Assembly: GCA_036172665.1 (NCBI GenBank)
Contig: CM069875.1
Coordinates: forward strand, 19,189,806-19,253,805
DNA length: 64,000 bases
Origin: Prosopocoilus inquinatus
Taxonomy: Eukaryota > Arthropoda > Insecta > Coleoptera > Lucanidae
Direction: 5' to 3'
In this document: one piece after another, positions 1 to 9,975 of the stretch
Position numbering within the stretch: position 1 is the first letter of the stretch
How the letters are laid out: every line of letters starts with the position of its first letter
Position numbers and translations under genes: made by a program
Notes under the pieces: model-generated
Seen by the model: only the letters and a program-made list of their open reading frames with translations
Told to the model about the DNA's origin: nothing
The model's database searches: none

Positions 1-855
1 AAGAGTTCTTGATGTTTGGCCAATATAAACAGAATCACAATCATAACAAGGAATTTCATAAATAGAATTAATTTGTTTGAATTTGTTAAATGGATCTTTA
101 ACTTTTGTAAAAAGAGACTTAATTGTTAATAAATTTTTAGTTGCAATCTGAATGTTTTTGTTTTTTAGTACTTTTATTAGTCGAGATTAAAGATTTAAAA
201 ACTTTACCAACATTAATTGTTTGTGAATTATTATTAATTTGAGAAATAGGTTCTATTCTTTATGGAGTATTGAAAATTAACTTATTTAGCATTGCAAAAG
301 GATAACTATTTTTTATGAGAATATTTTTTAATTTCTGCAAATTTTTGTTCAACAAAGAAGGATGAGAAATTTTTTCTATACGATTTTTTAATCCTAAAAT
401 CATGTTAATTTTCATTTTATATGGATGACAAGAATGAAAGTTAATATAACGCCCAGAACTAATAGGTTTCGTGTACCAATCAGTAATGATTTTATTGTTT
501 TCTGAACGAATAACTTTCGTGTCCAAGAAAGGAACACTCCTGTCTGTTTCCTTTTCAATAGCAAATTGAATATTAGGATTATAATTGTTAAAAACCGTTA
601 AAATCTCATCAATACCTTCTTGGGGAACTACACAAATAATATCATCAACATATTTTTTGAGCCAAGGAATTTCAAATGATAACTTTGGTATGCATTCAAT
701 TAATAAATCATCCATAACATATTGAGCAATAATTGGAGATATATTAGCACCCATAGGTGTTCCAAGAATTTGTTTATAATAAATATTATTGAATTTGAAA
801 TAAGTGGAATCAAAAGAAATTTTATTATTAATATTAATTTTTCTTTTGATAAGTT
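1..855 (-). mobile_element. Penelope-like element remnant (RT plus GIY-YIG endonuclease), cut by window edge
   Basis: The minus-strand frame from about 850 down to 260 reads as the palm and thumb of a Penelope-like reverse transcriptase: YKQILGTPMGANISPI, the catalytic YVDD, then a FLDTKV and SSGRYINFHSCHPYK segment. Further left, about 1-100, a second frame reads IYEIPCYDCDSVYIGQTSRTL-like residues, the start of the GIY-YIG endonuclease that PLEs carry after the RT. Stops and at least one frameshift lie between about 100 and 260, and a stop near 853 ends the open RT frame upstream, so the copy is dead. The 3' end lies beyond the left window edge. PLEs insert by target-primed reverse transcription and usually carry hammerhead motifs in their terminal repeats, which is relevant to the ribozyme repeats elsewhere in this window. 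Confidence 0.85.
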
Positions 856-959
856 ACTTACCAAAGATATTTGTTCCCAGTTTTGTAGAAACCTTGATAA
901 AGGAAATAAATTTTCCGAAAGCTCGGTTGAACTTTAAAAGAGTATTATTATCAACCCCC

Positions 960-1769
960 CTTTTTTGACTGCAGCCCAGTTATAGAATAGATAACTGATA
1001 ATGATATGAAAATGTTTAATGTTTCATTTACAACTAAACAAGCAGTAAAAAAAAGCAATAAGGGATGGGAGTATTATTTTCGCAGAATTTACTTTTTCGC
1101 TCCCTTCGAATGACAGTTATCTCTTCAATTTTTTTTGAAGGAAAGTAACGCATTTTAATATCAACGAACAAAATTTTAAAATTAAATAATTTAAATCAAA
1201 TGGAAATCATTTGATTCTTGATAAAACGTACAAACGTATGTTACGTGATGTTGACTGTATCTAATAAGTAAAAATTATTATCGTGCAAATGTGATGAATA
1301 CAAATTTATAAGTGTTTCAAGCAAATGCAAGGCTGGGGTAGAGTAGCCTTAAAATTTTTCAAGCAAATGCTTAAAAGAAAAAGCAATTACTCCTTTTAAT
1401 CATACAACATTAAGCAAATACTTGAAACTTTTAAGCAAAACCTTTTACTATAAGTGTTTTCTTAGTGTCGTAGCAATTGCTACAAGGTCAAGTAATTGCT
1501 AAATATTTTATTCTTTCGATATTAAGCATTTACTAGTAAATTTCAAGGAAAAGCAAATGCTTAAACTTTATTCATAAGGCCCATTAAGACAGTGTTAAAA
1601 TCTGGTTAAAATCGATGTAGCGAACGTAGTGTTAAAATAATATTATGTTTGTTTCATTTCAAACAATTTAACGATTGAGTTTTCATTCACCTTTAACGTA
1701 AACCCTATTTAAGCCCTTTGAACATGACATGCTTGAAGTCAAAACATGTCGGCATGAGGCCTCAATATA
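960..1769. other. non-coding stretch with AAGCAAATGC-like motif cluster
   Basis: No gene is seen. Between about 1310 and 1570 there are repeated short motifs of the type AAGCAAATGCTT and AGCAATTGCT in both orientations, possibly an eroded palindromic element. The rest is AT-rich and unrecognised. Confidence 0.4.
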
Positions 1770-3296
1770 CAGTTCTGGACAAAACTGTGGGTTACGGAAA
1801 AGAGTTCTATCGTATTTGAATATATACATAGAATTAAAATATAAACAAAAATAATCAACTGAACAGTTTATTGACAACTAAATATAATATTCTGTCAAAA
1901 AAAGTGCAAAGATAAATGAAAAAACAAGTACTTTATTATAATAACTTAATAATTTCTGAAATAAGAGGTGGACAAAATTATGGATACAATTTCTTTTTTA
2001 AATTGCTATTACATAAATTTTACCAGAATTAATATTTAGTATGTCCTCCCTTGGCTGCAATGACTGCTGAAGGTCGCCGTGGTATGCTGTCAATTAAATT
2101 TCTTATTATTTCTGCTGGAATTTCTTCCCAAGCAGCGATCAGCTTGTTAAAGTAAGATGTGGCATTTGTTACTCCTCGTGAAATTTTGCCGTCTAAGTAA
2201 GCCCACAAGTGTTCAATTGGGTTTAGATCCGAACTTTGAGGCGGCCACTGAAGGACTTTAATGTCATTTTCTTGGAAATAATTCTTAGCAACTCGCGAAG
2301 TATGCTTAGGATCATTGTCCTGTTTGAAAATAAAGTCGTCAAGGTCCATCTTTTCGAACGAAGGATACAAATTTTCTTCCAAAGTTTGTACGTATGACAT
2401 TCGTGTCATCGTACCTTCTATTCTAGCTAAATTGCCTAGACCGTTTTTACTAAAACAACCCCATACAAGAACATTGCCACCTCCAGGTTTAACTGTAGCC
2501 TCTACCATTTTAGAACTTAAGGCTTCTCCTGCTCGCCTCCATACTCTACCTCTTCGTTTTCACCCAAAAAGTTCAAATTTACTTGCATCCGACCACACCA
2601 CTTCTTCGCAATACGCTGGGGGTTTATTTACATATTGTTTTGCATATGCTAATTTTTTTTCCTTAATCCTTCTTTTAATTGTTTTAGTAGAAACGTTTAT
2701 ATTGACACTTTCCCTCACTTGGCGAGCACTTGCACTAGGATTTTTTGTCACTTCCCGCACAATTCGGGCATCATCTCTTGGTGTGGATTTTCTTTTTCGC
2801 CCTCGACCAGCGATATTTTCAGTACTATTAGTGGCTTCAATTTTTTTACAAATACAAACAACAGCGTTTTTTGATAATTTATACTTTTTTGCTAATTGTC
2901 CGTAATTTATACCCACTTTTCGGTCTTCGTGTCTTCGTCGACAATACGTTTTCGAATTTTCAAAGAGATTTCTTTTCTGGGAGCCATGAGAAATTTTTAG
3001 TTTAAAAACGAACTTTCTTAGGATATTTCACTATTAATTATTAACTCTATAAAAATGCCGTTCTTCAGATTAATCCACTAATATTGTGTGCACTAACTAA
3101 AAACATCTATAAAATAAACAAAACAAACCCCATCACTAAGGTATTATTCATTTATGAAATAATACCCAATAAATGTTATTTGCACAGTTTTAAGACGCTG
3201 TTGTCGATTTATGAATGCTGCAGATATAAAGGGATAAACGTTTGCGGGATATAACCAGTAATATAAATGACGTACCCACAATTTCGTCCCCGACTG
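1770..3296 (-). mobile_element. Tc1-family DNA transposon, nearly full length
   Basis: The two ends are inverted copies of a terminal repeat of about 30 bp: CAGTTCTGGACAAAACTGTG at 1770 and, on the other strand from 3296, CAGTCGGGGACGAAATTGTG. Each end abuts a TA dinucleotide (1768-1769 and 3297-3298), the canonical target duplication of Tc1/mariner. The length of about 1.53 kb and a single minus-strand transposase gene are typical. The TIRs differ at several positions and the transposase has disabling changes, so this copy is inactive but not ancient. Confidence 0.88.
2029..2987 (-). pseudogene. Tc1 transposase (DD34E), disabled
   Basis: The start codon at 2987 opens a basic N-terminus (MAPRKEISLKIRKRIV). 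A frameshift near 2916-2925 then moves the reading into the helix-turn-helix region (YGQLAKKYKLSKNAV) and an AT-hook-like GRGRKRK. The catalytic triad is present: D in VVWSDASKF, D in KQDNDPKHTS, and E in DLNPIEHLW, with exactly 34 residues between the second D and the E. An in-frame TGA at 2560-2562 interrupts the ORF just after KFELFG. Reading resumes in the same frame 17 codons later at VKPGGGNVLVWG. So there are only two visible lesions, one frameshift and one nonsense codon. Confidence 0.9.
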
Positions 3297-4401
3297 TATG
3301 TATGAAGAATCGCTGAAATTTTGCTTTTTTAGTAACATATTAAATTTGTTCTGAAATTTCATTGTTCATTTAATATTTGGTTACTTATATCAAAGTATGT
3401 TGATTATCACAAAAACTTTCTTTACTTGTATTTTTATTTATAATTCCGAAAGTATTGTTACAGTCTAGTCAACCGAATCTTTCGGAGTTTGCGCGACTGT
3501 TCTGTTTTCTTTTGCAGTGTTTTCGTACGAGTCACGCCACCTGGGCGTCAATCGAATGTTCCACAGAATACGCGATGAGTTCTCGGTGATTCCATGGTTT
3601 TGTGGTTCCACGCGTACCTGAAAACGGATGAAGTTGCTAAGCGAAGTTGAGCGCAAAGTTTAGCGAACGGTGTTGGTGTTTTGAAATTAGACCACAGTTA
3701 CTATTTGCGGACCCGAATTTGTACAGTACTAATCCGGCTGCGCATTTTGTTTATTTAGTGCAACTTTATTGAGCATATACGCAAGGTTCGGAAATGCTCA
3801 CTCATATGCGCTCATGAACCAATGAATCTACTCACAGTACACCCACAGACGTTGTTAAACGCGAAGATGACCAACACGTTCTTTCGCTTTTGTTCGGTTT
3901 CATGAGCAGTTCGTAGACGCTCGCCGCGCTCATTCCGATAGAGATGACCAGCCTTAGTAACGACCTTTTAGTTTTCTTTTTAAAAATTTACGAATCAATC
4001 TCAATAAAATTTGGGAATATTTCTTCCCGAATATTTCTCTGTCACAAAAATATATAAGCCGTTAATATCTTTTTGCGGGAAAAGCCTATTATTTCATATT
4101 ATAAAACGGCTTATTTTGCTAATCAAATTAATGATTAATGATAATTATTGTGTGCTGGTTTAAATTCGAGAAACGAATTAAAACTATCCAGGATTTTTAA
4201 TGGCTTGCCTGCACACTGCACGTAAACATTTCGCCCGTACAAAACTACATATGTAAGTATCTCTTGAGCAACTCGTGTGCGGTTGTCGTCCGCTCTGATT
4301 CATACTTATTTTCTTTAGTTGATTTTATTTTTCTTTTCTTCAAGAAAATTATATTACTGAATCGAGGAAAATACGCTTATTTGAAAATTTAGTAAACGGT
4401 A
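3297..4401. other. intergenic, nothing recognised
   Basis: Only short chance ORFs are present. I see no splice-supported gene, RNA gene or element ends. The right part runs into the 3' side of the mariner remnant. Confidence 0.4.
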
Positions 4402-4750
4402 TCATTGTTTTTCGAAGCATTCGTCTTTGGCGTCAATACACTTTTGCATACGCTCGAACCAATTTCTAAAGCACGTTTTCCACTCTAAAGATGGTACCTC
4501 AGAAACCAGTGTCCGGAATGTTTCAACCGCTGCTTCAGTCGACGAAAATCGCTCACCACGCATTTTATTTTTGATATTTGGGAACAAAAAGAAATCATTA
4601 GGTGATAAATCAAGTGAATATGGACAATGAGTCATTAATTCAACATATCATCTCCAAAAGCCAAATGAAGCCGAGGCATTGTTTCGGCATTAAACCACAT
4701 TTGAAATCGAAAAAAATCATGGCACGAAAATTTTCACGCGAGATTTTCAT
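4402..4750 (-). pseudogene. mariner transposase, internal-deletion derivative
   Basis: From the ATG at 4750 the minus strand reads the typical mariner N-terminus (ENFRAMIFFDFKCGL), and it breaks off after about 30 residues. Then, starting at 4635, it reads the mariner C-terminus: HCPYSLDLSPNDFFLFPNIK, followed by a conserved FxxWxxRMxKCI block and an FEKQ ending. The DNA-binding domain and the first two catalytic aspartates between these blocks are missing, so this is a deleted, non-functional copy. The third acidic residue region (PNDFF) marks it as mariner (DD34D type) rather than Tc1. TIRs were not located with certainty. Confidence 0.8.
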
Positions 4751-4816
4751 GTTTACACAAAACTATTTTTTCTCAAATGCTGTACAAACAAAACTAGTTC
4801 ACTTAGACAGGAACTG

Positions 4817-4831
4817 TCAATAGAATTATAG
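4817..4831. repeat. target-site duplication of retrozyme A, left copy
   Basis: TCAATAGAATTATAG here is repeated exactly at 5820-5834 on the other side of the ribozyme array. It is not part of the repeat unit at other loci. Confidence 0.8.
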
Positions 4832-4878
4832 AAAAATTTTGTGCAAATCGTTTTTGATTGCAGCGAGAACCTCGAGCA

Positions 4879-4927
4879 GCCTCTGGACAGCTGTTTCAGC
4901 CCTGCTTGGGGCTTCTTCAGCAGAGAC
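4879..4927 (-). ncRNA. hammerhead ribozyme motif, retrozyme A unit 1
   Basis: Read on the minus strand: stem I 3' strand GTCTCTG, core CTGAAGA (fits CUGANGA), stem II AGCCC/GGGCT closing a 6-nt loop, GAA, stem III ACAGCTGT (self-complementary, no loop), cleavage site GTC, then stem I 5' strand CAGAGGC. Seven stem I pairs form, one of them a G-T wobble. All invariant core bases are present. Confidence 0.85.
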
Positions 4928-5188
4928 GTAGCTCGACATTCCCGCTGCAAACAAAAACGACTTGCCCAATTTATTCGCATTTGCGATGTAAGAGTGATGA
5001 ACAGATAAAATAGCGACATCTTACTATCGCTTTTTGACCTGACATTGCAGTAGGGTAACAAATTGAAGCGGGATTTGCTCCTAATAAGTTCCCCATGCAA
5101 GGCGGCCATGCTTGCTGTCAAAGCATAATGAAAGACTTTAGAAAAATTTCGTGCAAATCGTTTTTGATTGCAGCGAGAACCTCGAGCA

Positions 5189-5237
5189 GCCTCTGGACAG
5201 CTGTTTCAGCCCTGCTTGGGGCTTCTTCAGCAGAGAC
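5189..5237 (-). ncRNA. hammerhead ribozyme motif, retrozyme A unit 2
   Basis: This is an identical copy of the motif at 4879-4927, displaced by exactly one 310-bp unit. It keeps all core and stem bases. Confidence 0.85.
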
Positions 5238-5582
5238 GTAGCTCGACATTCCCGCTGCAAACAAAAACGACTTGCCCAATTTATTCGCATTTGCGATGTA
5301 AGAGTGATGAACAGATAAAATAGCGACATCTTACTATCGCTTTTTGACCTGACATTGCAGTAGGGTAACAAATTGAAGCGGGATTTGCTCCTAATAAGTT
5401 CCCCATGCAAGGCGGCCATGCTTGCTGTCAAAGCATAATGAAAGATTTTAGAAAAATTTTATGCAAATCGTTTTTGATTGCAGCGAGAACCTCGAGCTAT
5501 TTTATCTGTTCATCACTCTTACATCGCAAATGCGAATAAATTGGGCAAGTCGTTTTTGTTTGCAGCGGGAATGTCGAGCTAC

Positions 5583-5631
5583 GTCTCTGCTGAAGAAGCC
5601 CCAAGCAGGGCTGAAACAGCTGTCCAGAGGC
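5583..5631 (+). ncRNA. hammerhead ribozyme motif, retrozyme A inverted unit
   Basis: Plus-strand copy with GTCTCTG, CTGAAGA, AGCCC/GGGCT, GAAA, ACAGCTGT, GTC and CAGAGGC in order. All positions that define the catalytic core are intact. Confidence 0.85.
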
Positions 5632-5819
5632 TGCTCGAGGTTCTCGCTGCAATCAAAAACGATTTGCACAAAATTTTTCTAAAATCTTTCATTATGCTTT
5701 GACAGCAAGCATGGCCGCCTTGCATGGGGAACTTATTAGGAGCAAATCCCGCTTCAATTTGTTACCCTACTGCAATGTCAGGTCAAAAAGCGATAGTAAG
5801 ATGTCGCTATTTTATCTGT

Positions 5820-5834
5820 TCAATAGAATTATAG
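5820..5834. repeat. target-site duplication of retrozyme A, right copy
   Basis: This is an exact copy of 4817-4831. The unit ends directly before it with ...CGCTATTTTATCTGT. Confidence 0.8.
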
Positions 5835-7027
5835 GCGAAAGACGTCAAATTTTTCAAATATGACAGTTGATAAACGCTAACAATTCTAGACCTACTAGAT
5901 TCCAGAAAATTTTCCAGCAGCCCACGTAAGAACTCAAGAGCAAATTTGATTGTTTTACATACATACATACTGCTTATGGATATAAATGAATAAGTTAACC
6001 ATGCGTAAAAGGTAAGTACCAAATGTTCATTTACTTCTTCACATCTTGAGCAAAACTGAGAATATCGAAAATCTTTCGTTCTTCGAGATACTAGTCAGTA
6101 GAAAATTTTGTCTGGCAATCAAGACACACATTTTGTAAATAACTATTGAATCCTACTAAAATTATGTCCAGCAATTCCAAATTACATTTTTTTAATTTTC
6201 GTATCGTAAATAAGTGCTATTTTTAGCAACACTAGAAGTTGCTCACCAGCATTGTCCTACTTATACTTGGTTATCGAACATTCACAAACTATTGCCGCAG
6301 TTAAAAAAAAATCAATAATAAAAAATCTTCCTATATGGTGCGAACTTTTTGGCGGTCACTGTATAATTTGTTGACATTTGAAAGGGCCGTTCGTGATGTA
6401 GTAAGTTTAAAATATCATCATAATGAGTTACAAAAGTTCTAGTTGACTGTTTTAGGTAGCAAAAAAACAATAGAAATTCGAATACTGGACAATGGATTAA
6501 TAAATAAAAAAACAAGATTCCAGACCGCCTTAACATTTTAAGTATTAATTTGTTGATATTCTAACCTCAAATATTTCACAAAAGGCGCTTCCAAATATCT
6601 ACATATTATATATTTTTGAAATCAGGAAAATAAGATCTTTCTATTTAAAAAAAAAAACAAAAATTATATTTTTTTCTCCAATTTGCGATACGCTTCTGTT
6701 TCCTACGGTAACTCGAAAATATAGACATAAAACCATACAACTTTTGCATTTAATGTTAAGTACGTCAAAGCAAGCGTTGAACCTTTTGTATTACACATTT
6801 TTTCACAACTTTCCAAATAAAAAAGTTACAACTAATATTTGATATTTTAGTTCCACCCTGTATAAACGTTGTGGTATAAGTCCAGTGGGAATAAGTGTTT
6901 AGTGTTACTTAATTACTTACAAATTACAAACAAACTAGTATGGAATAATTTATTTCCTAACAGTAACATTAAAAAATTACTTTTTAAAATCAATCATTCC
7001 TTCCTGTGTATTACATAAACACAAAGT
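5835..7027. other. non-coding, includes 3' flank/UTR of eIF3d
   Basis: No coding region is seen. The right end must contain the 3' UTR of the minus-strand eIF3d gene. Around 6330-6362 the sequence CACTGTATAAT preceded by a GTTCGCACC-type stretch (minus strand) resembles a lone Tc1/mariner end, but no partner was found. Confidence 0.4.
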
Positions 7028-9936
7028 CTAGTGTTTTGTATTACTATAGGGATACAATGTTTGGAAAGTATTTGAATCAGGTGGTACCTCATCATCAGAT
7101 TCTGATTCCCCATCTGATTCGAAGGTGTTGTCAGGAATGTCGTATAACCTGATCATAGGCTTGTTTGGATCTTTCATGATCAAATACTTGCCGTCTTTCT
7201 GCTTCATTACAATGTCGACGATGCACCTCAAAATACCCCAGGCATTATCCATATTCAAGTTGATCTGAGTGGCAAATTCATGTGGTTTATACTGTTGGGT
7301 ACCCAGAATTACGTGGCGGCTGTTATCACGAACGTGTGATCGAGATACGTAGCCGAATTTGATCTGATCACTGCCAGCCAGGAGAGCTTGCACAGTCCAT
7401 TTTGCTAGCTTGCAAGCGTTGTTGCGCAGTTCATTTGCAAGAACAGCACCTCTTTGAGTGTCAAGCTTTTGGCGCCATTCTACGCCATTAGCTAACTTTG
7501 AGTCCCACTCATTTAAAGCTTTGATAGTTAAAAATTGAAGCTCGCCACTGGGTGACTGTACTACTGCATCATGTTCACAACGAGCCACCAAAACTATTCC
7601 TCCACCTAAGTCCCATTTGCGATATCTGTATGCAACACTTGCAATTTCGCCATCTTCTTCTTCTGATATGAAGGGATTTGGGCTTTCAAATTTATATTTT
7701 GGTTCACCTGTACCAGTGCGTAATACCTATGAAAAATTAAATTATTCAATTTTTTTATGATTAAGAAAACATTTTTTAATTTAATTTTTAAATTATACTG
7801 AACGAGAGTCGCTAAATCAAAATAAGACGATTTATAAATTGTCTATATCAAATGTGTTTCATTATTCTACTTCGAAATTTTAACAGAAGAATGTTTCAAT
7901 CAATTTGGATATTAGGTATCAAGTCCCAAAAGATTACAGACACATTTACAGATGGTTTCAGTTATCAGCAGTGAACTACTTGTATGAAAAACAGGGCTGC
8001 CACAACACAGAGTAATTTTAACTTATCTATCACATGTAATACTGGTGATACAAAATAAGGGATCCCTACATATAGAGTTTTAGGCTATACATATTTTGAA
8101 TGATGCTTATACACTTTATCAGACACATAAAAAAAAAACTATTTTCTTAAAAAATAAAACGATCAGAAACGTTACAAATGAATAACGAATTTATTATTTT
8201 AATTTTTTTTTTTTATTTTAACGAAGGTACTTCTCTCTTAATTCCAAAAATATGTAGTATGCCTGTATTTGGTTTCATATTTTTTGATTTATGTACTTCA
8301 GTAGACGTTTCTAGATAATTCTATTAACTGACAGTGAAACATCGAGTGCTATTTCCTATTTTAATACTGTCCATTTAAAGTTTAAAAACCATTTATTTCC
8401 AAAAATTAACACATTATGTTGGATAATTAAACTTTAAAGTTCATTTTGTTTTGTTATTTTTTGTTACTTTGTTAGAAGCTGTAAATTTTTTAGACATAAT
8501 CTGTATACGATTTGAAAGGCTCAAGATTGCACTTTCAAACAACAGGTCAGGTTGAAATTTGAAAGTGTTGTAAATACGTTCCCTTAAACGAAAGGTAATT
8601 GCAATATTTTCTTTTAACTACTCCTTAAAAATATTTGTTATTGTAATTTTAACAAATACATTAACAGAGTTAATCATTATTTAAACTTAATCAGTGTTGG
8701 TGTTGGTTTTATGAGTTTTGAAAACTGAAGTTTCTAAAGCTATATTTAAAAAAATAATTATTTCTCAGAATGTCATGATTATATTTTAAATAGTCATAAT
8801 GTGCTCTTCTTTAAGTGGGAGAAATGTTCTTTTTAATGGAGAAATGCACCTCTTAACAGAAAGAAATAAATTTTAAAGAAAAATGCAAGTATGGAACGAC
8901 GGAAATCAGTCACACTTAAAGCATACCATTTCCTATTATTTGAAAATCCATGCTTAATTTATAATTTAGTTTTCTATTCAGTGACTTGGCTAAAACCTAT
9001 TAATCTTACAATATAAGACTAATACTTCTTACTTGTTGACTAAAGTTATGGTTAATGAATGTAGCTTCCAGAGCTAAGTTACGTGGTGAATTCAAAGAGT
9101 TTCCATCATCCTGGGGTGGCTCGACTGAAGTCTCATTTACTGTCAATAGATCAAACTCGGTATTATCACGTTTATCAAAGAACAGTTTGTCACCTGTAAA
9201 ACAACAAAATCTTTGTAAAATTTGTTTTTAATTTTTGAAAATGCAATTCACCAATTTTTTCAATGACAATATCCCAAGAATAATTCGAACGAGTGCAACA
9301 CATTATGGTGGCCAAAATTGCATCAGTTGCATAAACATTGCCCTCAGTTTTGGACAAAACACGAATTATTGGATCATCAGTTGTAGTCACCTAAAACATT
9401 CACAAGAAAAAACAGTGGTACAAATAAACTTGAAGTGAAAGAATTACCGTATGGAAAATGCGATTGACACTCTGCAAAGCTTTCTCATTCTTCACATTAA
9501 CACGATCATAAGATTTATCGTAATATTCTAGTTCGCCACAGCATGTAATATCATCTCCTGAAATATCACTTATAGTGTGTGTGTGTGTTTATATATATAT
9601 ATATATATGTTAATCCGTAGGCTTCCGCGGGTGTTGAATGCTGTAGTATTCTTCCGGGTAGTCCTCTGCGTTGAGTTCTCTAAAGAACTATTTGTCTTCT
9701 GACAACGTTTCGGCAAGATCTCACTTGCCATCATCAGGTCTTCGCTGCTGCTTGCCTGCTTCTGCTCCTCGTCGTTACTCGAGTCACAGTGACTCGAGTA
9801 AAGACGAGGAGCAGAAGCAGGCAAGCAGCAGCGAAGACCTGATGATGGCAAGTGAGATCTTGCCGAAACGTTGTCAGAAGACAAATAGTTCTTTAGAGAA
9901 CTCAACGCGGAGGACTACCCGGAAGAATACTACAGC

Positions 9937-9975
<39 letters not shown>

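Larger units (their letters stand above)
4832..5819. mobile_element. retrozyme-like hammerhead repeat array, locus A
   Basis: A non-coding unit of 310 bp occurs twice in tandem in minus orientation (spacing 4841 to 5151 to 5461) and is followed, from about 5497, by most of a unit in plus orientation. The block is bounded by a 15-bp direct repeat, TCAATAGAATTATAG, at 4817-4831 and 5820-5834, read as a target-site duplication. Each unit holds a hammerhead motif (listed separately). The peptides that can be translated from it do not resemble any protein. The combination of tandem ribozyme units, no coding capacity and a TSD matches retrozymes, non-autonomous retroelements known from plants and animals. 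Which enzyme mobilises it is not shown by the sequence; a PLE source is an inference. Confidence 0.82.

Noticed and set aside
2315..2905. Plus-strand 196-codon ORF
   Set aside because: It is antisense to the Tc1 transposase, whose catalytic motifs are on the minus strand.
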